From positions 1-64,000 of the forward strand of contig NZ_AJGU01000007.1 of NCBI RefSeq assembly GCF_000260795.1: a DNA stretch of 64,000 bases, written 5' to 3'. Source of the stretch: Treponema sp. JC4 (lineage in GTDB: Bacteria > Spirochaetota > Spirochaetia > Treponematales > Treponemataceae). The notes under the pieces were generated by a model. It saw only the letters and a list, made by a program, of their open reading frames with translations. It was not told where the DNA came from and searched no databases. A program made the translations under genes and the position numbers. Positions within the stretch are counted from its first letter, which is position 1. Every line of letters begins with the position of its first letter. This document shows, in pieces, positions 51,684 through 60,344 of the stretch.

Positions 51684-54600
51684 CTAGTCTTTATTCTTAT
51701 CTTTCTTATGCTTTTTGTCTTTCTTGTTCTTCTTTTCTTTTTTACCCTCTTTAGACTTTTCAGAAGATTTTTTATCCTTCTTTTTCTTGCCTTTCTTCTT
51801 TTCTTCTTTTTCGTCTTTGGCTTCATCAGAAGTTTCGGCGATAGGAGAAACAAAGGCTTTTACAGGAGCAGGATTTTCAGACTTTTCTGTCTTTTCAAGT
51901 TTTGCTGCTTCAAAAACATCTTTTGATGCGGCAGTTCTTGCAACAATATTTTCTGAATATCCTTCCATGTGGTCGATATCTTCCTGAGTAAAGCCGCGCT
52001 CTTCAAGCTTCTTGCGTTCCTTAAGAGCCTTTTTAGCAGCCTTCTTTTCAGCCTTTTTCATACGCTTAGAGTTTACGATAAAGTAAATTGTAGGCATTAA
52101 GAAAAGGGTCATCAAAGAACCAAAGGTCATACCACCGAATACTGTAAGAGAAATCGGCTGCATTGAAGTATTTCCTTCTCCAGGGAAGAAGGCCATAGGA
52201 GCCAGGGAAATTACAGTTGTCAAAGTACTCATCAAAATCGGGCGGAGACGGTTGCTGGCTGCCTGAATACAAGCTTCTTCAAGGGCATAACCTCGTTTAC
52301 GAAGAAGGTTTGTGTAGTCTACAAGTACGATACCGTTATTTACGATAGTTCCGACAAGAACCAGCACACCCATAATCGTGATTACGTTGAGCTTTGTTCC
52401 TGTAATAGCGTAAATTGCAATTACACCAATAAAGGAAAGCGGAATTGTAAACAATACGATAAAAGGATCCACAAGAGATTCAAACTGGCTGGCCATAACA
52501 ACGAATACCAGAATAGCCGCCATGATGATGATAGCGCCGAATTTAACAACGGCTTCCATCATATCAGCAAAGTCACCGCTGATAGTAATTGATACGGCAT
52601 CATCCTTTGGAATGTTGTCGTTAATAATCTTATTAATTTTTGACTGAATGATATCAAGGGAAACTCCGCTTACAGTTTTTGCGGTTACCTTAATAATTCG
52701 CGACTGGTTCTGGCGGTAAATTGTTACCGGAGAAGTTGTCTGTTCAACATGGGCAAAGCTTGAAAGTGGAATTCTAGAACCAAAGCTGTTCATTACAAAA
52801 ATTGAATCCAAGTCCTTAAGCTTTTTGCGGTCTTTTTCTGCAAGCTTTACAACAACATCAATATCATTACCGTTCTTTGTGTAGCGGCTGGCTGTTGTAC
52901 CGTTGATTGCGGCAGAAATTTCTGAACCTACGCTGTAAACATTCAGACCAAGTTCATACATACGGTCGCGGTCAACGACAATTTCTGCCTGAGGAAGACC
53001 GTCTTCAAGATCACTTGTTACAGAGGTAATAAAGTCGCTTCCGTAAGTTTCAAGAGCCTTCTGAACATCAGTTGCAGTCTGGCGCAGAAGATTAAGGTCA
53101 TCACAGCGGATTTCAATTACAGTACCGCCAGAACCAACACTGTTCATATTCTGAGAGAACTTAACCTGAGTTCCCGGGAAGTCGTTAAAGAATTCCTGAA
53201 CCTTTTTCTTTGCAGACTTATCATTATCCCAGCCAGGCTTTCTTTCCTTTGCTTCATAGAAGGTAAAGCGGATTGTAGCCTCATTGGTGGTTGCACTGGA
53301 AGAAAGGAAAGAGCTTCCGCCTACTGTTGTAGAAGTATATTTTACACCTTTAAGAACGCCCCAGCATTTCTGCTGCATTTCTGCAACAACTTCAGAAGTA
53401 GCGTCCAGAGTAGAACCTTTTGGAAGTGTAACATCAAGGCTGATTGTATTCTCTGATTCTTCCGGCATGAATACAAATCCAATCCATTTAATGGAAACAA
53501 ATGAGAAAATAAGAAGGCCAAGAAGACTGAAAATAAAGAGCTTTCTGTGGTGCAGAACCCATTTTACTCCGCGTCCGTAAGCATTTCCCAGGTTGATAAA
53601 GAAGCGGTCAAAGGCGCGGTTAATTCCGTAGCTTAATCCCTTGTGCTCTTTTTCTGACATTTTGTCCAGAGGAAGATAGGTTGAACACAAAACAGGAACC
53701 AGGGCTACCGCAACAAAAAGCGAACAAAGCAGGGAGAAGATGATTGTAAAGGCAAGGTTGTTGAACATCTGTCCCATCATACCAAGCTGCTTCTGGAACA
53801 TTACCATTGGAAGGAAGATACAAACCGAAGTAAGGGTACTTGAGGTAATAGAAGAAACCATTTCCTGTGAACCAAGAATTGCAGAAACAGTAGGCTTTGC
53901 ATCTGTCTGGCGGTAGGCAAAGATATTTTCCAAAACTACGATTGAGTTATCTACAAGCATACCGATTCCAAGAAGCAGACCGCCCATAGAAATCATGTTG
54001 ATGGAAATACCCTTAAAGTACATGAGCATAAGGGTAATGAAAACTGAAATCGGAATGGAAAGACCGATGATAAAGGTTGTCTTAAAGGAGCGGAGGAAAA
54101 CAAAGAGGATGATGATGGCCAGCAAAGCTCCGATAATTACAGATTTTACAACCTCATGTACAGTCTGCTCAATAATATCAGTTGTATTGTAGGTTTCTAC
54201 AATGCTGAGGTCAGAAGGAATTTCCTTATTGAGCTTTTCAACTGCCTTGCGGACTTTTTTTGCAGCCGCAACAGAGTTTTTACCGCTCTGCTTGGTTACC
54301 ATAAGCATTACAGAAGGCTCTGAATCAAGGAAAGCAAGAGTAGACTGATTTTTATAACCTTCGTAAACGTCAGCAATATCACGAAGGCGCAGCTTTACAA
54401 CAGAAGGAGCAGATGAACCGTCGCTTGCAGTGGTTTTATAGGAAATTACAGTGTTCTTCAAATCTTCAAGACTTGTGTACTTACCGTTTGTCTTAATGGA
54501 ATAGTTAATTTCATCACTTTCGATGGAACCACCCGAAGACTGAACGTTCTGAGCGCCAATCATCTGGGCAATTGTACTTACGCTAAGACCGTAAGCTTCA

Positions 54601-55175
54601 AGACGGTCGCGGGGAATATCAACGTTGATTGAACGCTCACGACCTCCGACTACATTAATAGAAGCAACACCATCAAGCTGTTCAAGGCGAGGCTTAAGGG
54701 TATCTTCAGAAAGAGTACGGATTTCCTCAGGAGTACGTGGACCTTTTACGGTGAGCATCATAATAGGCATCATCGAAGGGTCCATTCGGATTGTAATAGG
54801 AGTTTTTGCATCAGTCGGCAGATAACTTCGGACAAGGTCAATCTTATCGCGGATATCATTTGCCGCCGCATCAAGGTTAGTTCCGTAATTGAACTCCATG
54901 ATTACAAGGCTCATACCAGTCATTGAGCGGGACTGTAATTTTTTAAGACCAGTTACACCAGAAAGTGATCCTTCCAGAGTTCTGGTAAGGCTCTGCTCTA
55001 CCTCTTCAGGACCAGCATTACCATACTGAGTGTAAACAATCATGTATGGCAAATCCATATCAGGATACAAATCCAGAGGAAGACTGAAGGTACAGTATAA
55101 ACCAAGGGCAACAAGCACTATAAAGACAAGCAGCGTTGTTACCGGCTTTTTTACAAATTTTTCTACAAATGTCAT
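51684..55175 (-). CDS. RND (HAE1-type) efflux permease with lysine-rich tail
   Basis: An 1163-residue inner-membrane pump of the AcrB/MexB family: an N-terminal helix (FVKKPVTTLLVFIVLVALGLYCTF), two large periplasmic loops with porter motifs, and two groups of six helices (GGLLLGIGMLVDNSIVVLENI in the first, GVLVLVGTIVNNGIVLVDYTN in the second, the Asp being part of the proton relay). The last roughly 140 residues are cytoplasmic and highly charged, ending in long Lys/Glu/Asp repeats (KKGKKKKDKKSSEKS), which is unusual for RND pumps. It is in an operon with TolC and adaptor genes. Confidence 0.93.
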   Translation of the reverse strand: MTFVEKFVKKPVTTLLVFIVLVALGLYCTFSLPLDLYPDMDLPYMIVYTQYGNAGPEEVEQSLTRTLEGSLSGVTGLKKLQSRSMTGMSLVIMEFNYGTNLDAAANDIRDKIDLVRSYLPTDAKTPITIRMDPSMMPIMMLTVKGPRTPEEIRTLSEDTLKPRLEQLDGVASINVVGGRERSINVDIPRDRLEAYGLSVSTIAQMIGAQNVQSSGGSIESDEINYSIKTNGKYTSLEDLKNTVISYKTTASDGSSAPSVVKLRLRDIADVYEGYKNQSTLAFLDSEPSVMLMVTKQSGKNSVAAAKKVRKAVEKLNKEIPSDLSIVETYNTTDIIEQTVHEVVKSVIIGALLAIIILFVFLRSFKTTFIIGLSIPISVFITLMLMYFKGISINMISMGGLLLGIGMLVDNSIVVLENIFAYRQTDAKPTVSAILGSQEMVSSITSSTLTSVCIFLPMVMFQKQLGMMGQMFNNLAFTIIFSLLCSLFVAVALVPVLCSTYLPLDKMSEKEHKGLSYGINRAFDRFFINLGNAYGRGVKWVLHHRKLFIFSLLGLLIFSFVSIKWIGFVFMPEESENTISLDVTLPKGSTLDATSEVVAEMQQKCWGVLKGVKYTSTTVGGSSFLSSSATTNEATIRFTFYEAKERKPGWDNDKSAKKKVQEFFNDFPGTQVKFSQNMNSVGSGGTVIEIRCDDLNLLRQTATDVQKALETYGSDFITSVTSDLEDGLPQAEIVVDRDRMYELGLNVYSVGSEISAAINGTTASRYTKNGNDIDVVVKLAEKDRKKLKDLDSIFVMNSFGSRIPLSSFAHVEQTTSPVTIYRQNQSRIIKVTAKTVSGVSLDIIQSKINKIINDNIPKDDAVSITISGDFADMMEAVVKFGAIIIMAAILVFVVMASQFESLVDPFIVLFTIPLSFIGVIAIYAITGTKLNVITIMGVLVLVGTIVNNGIVLVDYTNLLRKRGYALEEACIQAASNRLRPILMSTLTTVISLAPMAFFPGEGNTSMQPISLTVFGGMTFGSLMTLFLMPTIYFIVNSKRMKKAEKKAAKKALKERKKLEERGFTQEDIDHMEGYSENIVARTAASKDVFEAAKLEKTEKSENPAPVKAFVSPIAETSDEAKDEKEEKKKGKKKKDKKSSEKSKEGKKEKKNKKDKKHKKDKNKD

Positions 55176-55185
55176 AAACTTCCAC

Positions 55186-56102
55186 CTACTCTGTAAGAGA
55201 AACTACATTTACTTTTGCGCCTTCGCTAAGAAGGGTCTGACCTTTTGTAACAACAGACTGACCGGAAAGAAGTCCTTCTACAATTTCAGTTTTGTCATCA
55301 ATTGTAAGGCCGGTTTTTACAGCCTGCTGATGAACTAAAGGTTTTCCGTTTTCATCTACACTGTCAGAAATTACAAATACAAAAGGATTTCCATCGCGGG
55401 TTACAATGGCAGTTGAAGGCAAAACGATTGTATTATTGTGAGATTCAGTAATCAGTTTTACGCGGGCATACATACCGATTTTGATTTTATTGTTGCGCTG
55501 AACGATGCGAACCTTTGTAAGCATTGTACGGCTTGAGTTATCAAGAACAGGGCTTACTTCCGAAACCTTTGCTCCAAAAACTTCTCCTGGATAAGCGTCA
55601 AAAGTAAGTTCTACTCTCTGACCTTCCTTTACACGGCTGATAAAGCGCTCCGGAACATTTATTTTAATTTCCATTTCTTCAGTATTACTGATTTTTGCAA
55701 CCGGCATTGCCTGGCTTACAGTCGTACCGATATTTGTAACAAGAGAGATGATACGGCCTGCAGCCGGTGCTTTAACAGGGCTTTCCGAATAATTGTATCC
55801 CGGACGGCTTGCGTCCACATAAGCAATTATCTGATTTTTTACAACATTGTCACCGACAGAAACTTTTACTGCCGAAAGCTTTCCTGCCATATCCGGCATT
55901 ACGCTTACAGAAGAAACAGAGTCTACGTCACCTCCGAATTCAAGATAGTCGTCCAGTGTTCCGGCACTTACCTTTTTCGCAGTTACGGCATACAGAATTT
56001 CTTCACTTTCTTTTTCTGCAGCTTTTGCAGCCTTTTTTCCGCAGCCTGTAAATACAGTCATCAAAAGAGCAGCTGCTGTCAAAGTTAATATAATTTTTTC
56101 AT
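55186..56102 (-). CDS. RND periplasmic adaptor lipoprotein, start frameshifted in a poly-A run
   Basis: Membrane fusion protein of about 300 residues: lipobox FTGC, biotinyl-lipoyl halves (GDNVVKNQIIAYVDASRPG, KAPAAGRIISL), a beta-barrel domain and a C-terminal membrane-proximal domain. No long coiled-coil hairpin, as in short Bacteroidetes/spirochaete forms. The natural start is the ATG at 56102, behind GGGAG. It is followed by six A (56094-56099); with seven A it would read a normal lipoprotein signal (MKKIILTLTAAALLMTV). As given, the frame breaks after five codons, and only a TTG at 56082 restores it. Confidence 0.85.
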
Positions 56103-56120
56103 ATATAATCTCCCTTTTTC

Positions 56121-57578
56121 CTATTTTGTAAGTTTTGTATTCAAATCATTTTCAAGCTTAAGCACAGTCTTGATGAAGGTGAATTTTTCATTCATCAAAC
56201 CAAGTTTTGCCTGCTTGAGAGAATTTTCTGCATCACGAACGGCAAGTTCTTCCTGAGAACCGTTATTGTAACCGCGCAGGGTTGAAGTATAGGCAGCCTG
56301 GGCAACTTCAATATTTCGGTTCATAGAATTGATATTGTCGATACTCTTATTGATATCCGCTACAGAATTGTGAATTGTCATTTCTGTATTCTGATAAAGC
56401 TGTTCAAGTCCAAGTTCTGTCTGTGCCAGCTGCTGTTTTGTATCTTTGATTTTCTGCATGTTAGCGCTGAAAGGAAGCATATCAAAGAGATTTGAATAAA
56501 CCAGAGTAATTGTCAGAGAACCTGTTTCATTACGGTTATCCTTATCAAGCCAGTTTGTTTTTATATCTGTAACACTTGGAGAAAGTCCCCAGCCTACAGA
56601 AAGAGAAGGAGTAAAAGTTTTTACGTTAGCAGCATTAATTCCGCTTTTAAGCACCTGAATTGTCTTTTTAAGGTTCATAACTTCAGGATTCTGATCAACA
56701 TACTTTGAATAAAGCTCGTCTGCATTCAAATCAGAAAGCACTGCTCTTATAGACTGATAATCAGCATCAATAGAACCGTTAAGTTCAATTTCCTGTCCGT
56801 AAGGAAGGCCTAAGAGAAAGGCAAACAAATCAAGCTGCTGAGAAACCTGCTGGCGTTCCCATTCAACTTCAGGCTTTTTATTAAGATAAGTAACGCGGGC
56901 ATTCAAAAGAGAAAGCTCCGGCACCTGACCGTTACGATAGTTGATTTCTGCCTGCTTCATGCGGGCTTCTGCATTTGCAAGAGACTCTTCATCAATATTT
57001 AGTTTTTCCTGCATAACAAGAATTCCGTAAAAAAGCTGGCGGATCTGAAGTTCTGTTTCGTTACAGGTCTTTTCCCAGCTGATTTTTCCGGCTTCATACT
57101 GTTTTCTTGAAATAATCATCTGTCCGACCATTGCAAGGTTAAAGTTCCACTGAAAAGAAAGGCTTGCAACAGGATGCCAGAGAACAGCTTCTTTATCTGT
57201 AATCATAGAATCAATGATTTTATCTTTATTTGCATAAGCTGTAGCAGCATCCATATTCTGAACCATTCCCATAAGAACAGCAGTGGTTGTCATCTGGCTT
57301 TTTATGTAATCAAGAGAATTGCTGCGGGCCAGAGTTCCGCTAAGGCTTGCACTTGGTAAAAGAGTATTCCAGGAATATCTGTCTGCCCTCTTTTTCATTT
57401 CAAGGTCAATTGCAGCACTTTTAAGCGACTTGCTGTTTTCAAGAGCGTAATTTACCGCCTGTTCAATAGTTAATTTCATTTTTCCATCTGAGGCTTCTGA
57501 GCTTTCCTGCGCCTGCAGTGAAAAAAGGCAGCAAAAACAACAGATTGATGCTGCAAATAATTTAGTAATTGTTTTCAT
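56121..57578 (-). CDS. TolC-family outer-membrane efflux protein
   Basis: A 485-residue protein with a signal peptide (cleavage after SLQA, about 23) and the two OEP repeats of TolC: long helices with MKLTIEQAVNYALENSKSLKSAAIDLEM at the start and ANVKTFTPSLSVGWGLSP in the second half. It forms the outer-membrane duct for the RND pump. Its ATG overlaps the stop of the upstream regulator (TAATG), with a strong GGGAGG site, so the regulator and pump are one transcript. Confidence 0.92.
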   Translation of the reverse strand: MKTITKLFAASICCFCCLFSLQAQESSEASDGKMKLTIEQAVNYALENSKSLKSAAIDLEMKKRADRYSWNTLLPSASLSGTLARSNSLDYIKSQMTTTAVLMGMVQNMDAATAYANKDKIIDSMITDKEAVLWHPVASLSFQWNFNLAMVGQMIISRKQYEAGKISWEKTCNETELQIRQLFYGILVMQEKLNIDEESLANAEARMKQAEINYRNGQVPELSLLNARVTYLNKKPEVEWERQQVSQQLDLFAFLLGLPYGQEIELNGSIDADYQSIRAVLSDLNADELYSKYVDQNPEVMNLKKTIQVLKSGINAANVKTFTPSLSVGWGLSPSVTDIKTNWLDKDNRNETGSLTITLVYSNLFDMLPFSANMQKIKDTKQQLAQTELGLEQLYQNTEMTIHNSVADINKSIDNINSMNRNIEVAQAAYTSTLRGYNNGSQEELAVRDAENSLKQAKLGLMNEKFTFIKTVLKLENDLNTKLTK

Positions 57579-58819
57579 TAAACATTACCTCCCTTTTTTA
57601 AATATTTATCCAATGTAAGTCCACCGGCTATCATATTAAACAAACTCCTTAAAGAATCATTTAGTTCTATTTCTGAGAATTCATGATGAATTGCATTTAC
57701 AACCAGGAATACCGGGAAAGAAAAAATCCATCCGGCAACAAGATGAGGATCAAAGCAGGAATACCTTTCCTTTACTTCTTTTGTAACTGATTTTCCAAGC
57801 TCTTCAGCAAGCCCCAGAGAAATCTTTTCATTTACAATTGTTTCAAAGCGTTCTGTATTATAGTTTCCTTCAAGCTGAATCCACTTGCAGGCAGTAAGCA
57901 TCTTTTTTCTTGTATTAAAATAGATGGTTTCAGTTTTTAAAAGCAGATAAAGCTTTTCAAGAGGGCTGTCAACCTGTCTCATATTCTGAAGGACAGTAGA
58001 AAGCATCATATTAATTTCCGGCGCAATCAAAGAAGTAAGCATCTGCTGTTTATCTCTGAACCAGGTGTAGAGGCTGCTTTTTACCATTCCAAGTTCTGTA
58101 GCAACTGCTTCAACAGTTACGTTAGGAAAACCAACCTTTGCAACAACAGATGAAAGAGCAACAAGCTTTTTATCAAGCTGAGGAAGAGCAGCAAGAGAGT
58201 TCAGACAGATTGTATCAAGATGGGCAAAGTCAGCAGGAGAAAGAAAGTCTTTTGGAGCCTGGAGTCCGCCATAGATGATTTTTAAAATATTTTCTTCAAA
58301 GTTTTCATAAAGATTTTCCTTTGTTTCAGAAACCCTGAACCAGCCCAGAAGAAAATCAATCATCGTTACGGCAACATAAAGTCCTCTTGAATAAAGATCG
58401 TAATCTTTAATCTTGTGATTTTCGTCATAAAATAGTGAAAAAAGGCTGACACCTTCGTCGCAGTATCGGTAAAGCCGTTTATCCTCACCTACATCAGGTG
58501 AAGAAAAAAGTCCGTAATTTATGATTTCGGGATGAACTTTTAAAAAGCGAAGGGCTGAAACAATACATTCTTTATATTTTTTTTCACGATAAAGAAGGTC
58601 AATTTCCTTCATATTAGAATAAATTGTTTCAAAAATTCGCTGCTGAACGGCAGCCTCTAAATCTTCCTTGCTTTTAAAATGACGGTAAATGGCCGTCTTG
58701 GAAATATTAACTTCCTTTGCAATACTGGAAAGCGAAATCGAACTTAGAGAATTCGATTTTAAAAGAGAAAAGGTCGCTTGAATGATTTTTTCTTTTGTCG
58801 AAACTTCTTCTTCACTCAT
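57578..58819 (-). CDS. Double TetR-domain transcriptional regulator of the efflux operon
   Basis: About 413 residues, twice the usual TetR size. The first HTH lies near residues 8-55 (TKEKIIQATFSLL...ISLSSIAKEVNISKTAIYRHFKSKEDL) with a helical ligand domain. A second TetR-like HTH lies in the middle (LVALSSVVAKVGFPNVTVEAVATELGMVKSSLYTWFRDKQQML) with another helical domain. It is a natural tandem fusion. An upstream ATG at 58909 would translate through the operator, so the start is set at MSEEEV (58819). It is first gene of the operon it probably represses. Confidence 0.9.
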   Translation of the reverse strand: MSEEEVSTKEKIIQATFSLLKSNSLSSISLSSIAKEVNISKTAIYRHFKSKEDLEAAVQQRIFETIYSNMKEIDLLYREKKYKECIVSALRFLKVHPEIINYGLFSSPDVGEDKRLYRYCDEGVSLFSLFYDENHKIKDYDLYSRGLYVAVTMIDFLLGWFRVSETKENLYENFEENILKIIYGGLQAPKDFLSPADFAHLDTICLNSLAALPQLDKKLVALSSVVAKVGFPNVTVEAVATELGMVKSSLYTWFRDKQQMLTSLIAPEINMMLSTVLQNMRQVDSPLEKLYLLLKTETIYFNTRKKMLTACKWIQLEGNYNTERFETIVNEKISLGLAEELGKSVTKEVKERYSCFDPHLVAGWIFSFPVFLVVNAIHHEFSEIELNDSLRSLFNMIAGGLTLDKYLKKGGNV

Positions 58820-58828
58820 TTTTCTACA

Positions 58829-58868
58829 GGTTACCGAACAATCGGTAACGTTACCGATTGTTCGGTAA
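58829..58868. promoter_or_regulatory. 40-bp perfect palindromic double operator
   Basis: Two adjacent 20-bp halves that are exact reverse complements. Each half contains its own 18-bp palindrome, TTACCGA-ACAA-TCGGTAA and TTACCGA-TTGT-TCGGTAA, giving four half-sites. It lies directly after the -10 box and 9 bp before the regulator start, so binding would block transcription of the whole pump operon. Confidence 0.88.
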
Positions 58869-58869
58869 C

Positions 58870-58898
58870 AAATATACAAATATGAATGAATAATGTCA
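58870..58898 (-). promoter_or_regulatory. Promoter of the efflux operon
   Basis: TTGACA (58893-58898), 17-bp spacer, TATATT (58870-58875) on the minus strand, overlapping the edge of the double operator. Confidence 0.8.
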
Positions 58899-58906
58899 AT
58901 TATGTA

Positions 58907-59064
58907 CAAAAAAAAAACGCTTCCAGTCGAGCTTCAGCTTTCAAAACCGCGCCATAAGGCGCTACATGCTATTTTTGTAATGAAACTATTGAACGCGCCG
59001 CTAGCGCGGCAGACAAAAATAGAATGTTTTTGAAATCTGAATCTCTCCTTCTCGCGTTTTTTTT
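58907..59064. repeat. Covarying structured element, copy E
   Basis: A 158-bp element between hisS and the efflux promoter. Same modules as copies C and D: outer AAAAAAACGC/GCGTTTTTTT, GCTTCCAGTCGA, stem CTTCAGCTTTCAAAA with TTTTGAAATCTGAAT (two mismatches), hairpin GCGCC-ATAA-GGCGC, stem CTATTTTTGT/ACAAAAATAG, AATGAAACTATTGAAC, hairpin GCCGC/GCGGC, AGAATG. On the hisS strand it ends in GGAAGCG plus a long T-run, like a terminator. Confidence 0.85.
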
Positions 59065-59093
59065 TAATCCACCTTATCTGTGTCAATCTGTGG

Positions 59094-60317
59094 CTATTTC
59101 TTCATCTTTTCAAAATTGGTATAGCCGCACTTTTCAAGCATTGCAAACTGTGGGCCCGGCTTTTTATTCATCTTAAAGATTGCAACAGTGTAATCCTTGC
59201 GCAGCTCTTCTGATTTTTTCATAACCTCGCAGAAGTCTACGCCGTCTTCGTACAAGAGGGCGCACTTTTCTTTTGCATCCGGAATCTGATATTTCTGGTC
59301 AAAGAGGATTCCGCAGATGCGTTCAAAACCGATTGAAAAACCAACAGCCGGAACATTCTGTCCTATGAATTTTCCAATCATATTATCGTAGCGTCCGCCG
59401 CCGCCAACTGCACCGCTGAACTGAGGACAGGCAATTTCAAAAACAACACCAGTGTAATAGCCCTGTCCGCGAACAAGGTTTGGACAGTAAGTGATTTTAT
59501 AACGGCCGTCTGCAATTTTTGAAGCAGTTTCAATTATGTATTTAAGGTCATCTGCAATGGCAGGATCTGCACATTTTGAAGCAACCTGTTCAAGAGTAAT
59601 TCCATCTCCGGCACCTGTAATAAAATCATAAAGGGCATTTACAGCTGCCTCTGGGAAGGCTTTTTCTGTAAGTTCAGCCTTTACGCCATCTGCCCCGATT
59701 TTATCAAGCTTATCAAAAGAAATGCAGACAGAATCCAAAGTATCTGCAGCAAAGCCGAAGTTTTCCAGCATATTGCGAAGGATGCGGCGGTCATTGATAT
59801 TAATAGAAAAATCCTTAAAACCGATTGCAAGCATAGCTCGGGCTGTTACGTCAATAAGTTCAACTTCTGCATTAGGAGAAGAATCGCCAAGAATATCAAT
59901 ATCACACTGAACAAACTCGCGGAGGCGGCCTTTCTGAGGGCGTTCTGCACGGTAAACGCGGTCTGTCTGAATTACCTTAAAAGGAGTCTGAAGATTATCC
60001 TTGTTTGCAGCATAAAAACGGCTCAAAGGAAGAGTCAGGTCATAGCGCAATCCCATATCGCTCAAAGTTTTTGCATCAGGGTTAGCAGCCAGAGCGGCGT
60101 CAAGTTTTTCTCCGCGTTTCAAAACCTTAAAAATCAGGTTGAGGTTGTCTCCACCGTCAGATTTATCAAGATTTTCTGAATCTTCAAGAATTGGTGTTGA
60201 AATACGCTCAAAACCTGCAGCGCGGTAAGTTTCCAGAATCTTTCCCTGAACATAGTCACGGAGCTTCTGTTCTTCCGGCAAAATATCTCTCATTCCTTTT
60301 AATGCATTTGTTTTCAT
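59094..60317 (-). CDS. hisS: Histidyl-tRNA synthetase, short C-terminal domain
   Basis: A 407-residue class II synthetase: MKTNALKGMRDILPEE N-terminus, motif 2 with TDRVYRAERPQKGRLREFVQCDIDILG, histidine-binding LVRGQGYYTGVVFEI (RGLDYYTG variant), motif 3 GGGGRYDNMIG and GFSIGFERI. The C-terminal anticodon-binding domain looks short, about 60 residues ending GYTNFEKMKK, where about 90 are usual. Whether this is a lineage feature or a truncation near element E is open. Confidence 0.92.
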   Translation of the reverse strand: MKTNALKGMRDILPEEQKLRDYVQGKILETYRAAGFERISTPILEDSENLDKSDGGDNLNLIFKVLKRGEKLDAALAANPDAKTLSDMGLRYDLTLPLSRFYAANKDNLQTPFKVIQTDRVYRAERPQKGRLREFVQCDIDILGDSSPNAEVELIDVTARAMLAIGFKDFSININDRRILRNMLENFGFAADTLDSVCISFDKLDKIGADGVKAELTEKAFPEAAVNALYDFITGAGDGITLEQVASKCADPAIADDLKYIIETASKIADGRYKITYCPNLVRGQGYYTGVVFEIACPQFSGAVGGGGRYDNMIGKFIGQNVPAVGFSIGFERICGILFDQKYQIPDAKEKCALLYEDGVDFCEVMKKSEELRKDYTVAIFKMNKKPGPQFAMLEKCGYTNFEKMKK

Positions 60318-60344
60318 ATATTTATTTTTCCTCTAAAAATTTAT

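Noticed and set aside
58819-58909. The upstream ATG at 58909 as the regulator start
   Set aside because: It would translate through the promoter and the 40-bp operator and adds 30 residues unlike any TetR N-terminus.
27965-59064. The three covarying elements as a CRISPR array or as IS ends
   Set aside because: They are more than 10 kb apart, carry no spacers, no transposase and no consistent target duplication that I could see.
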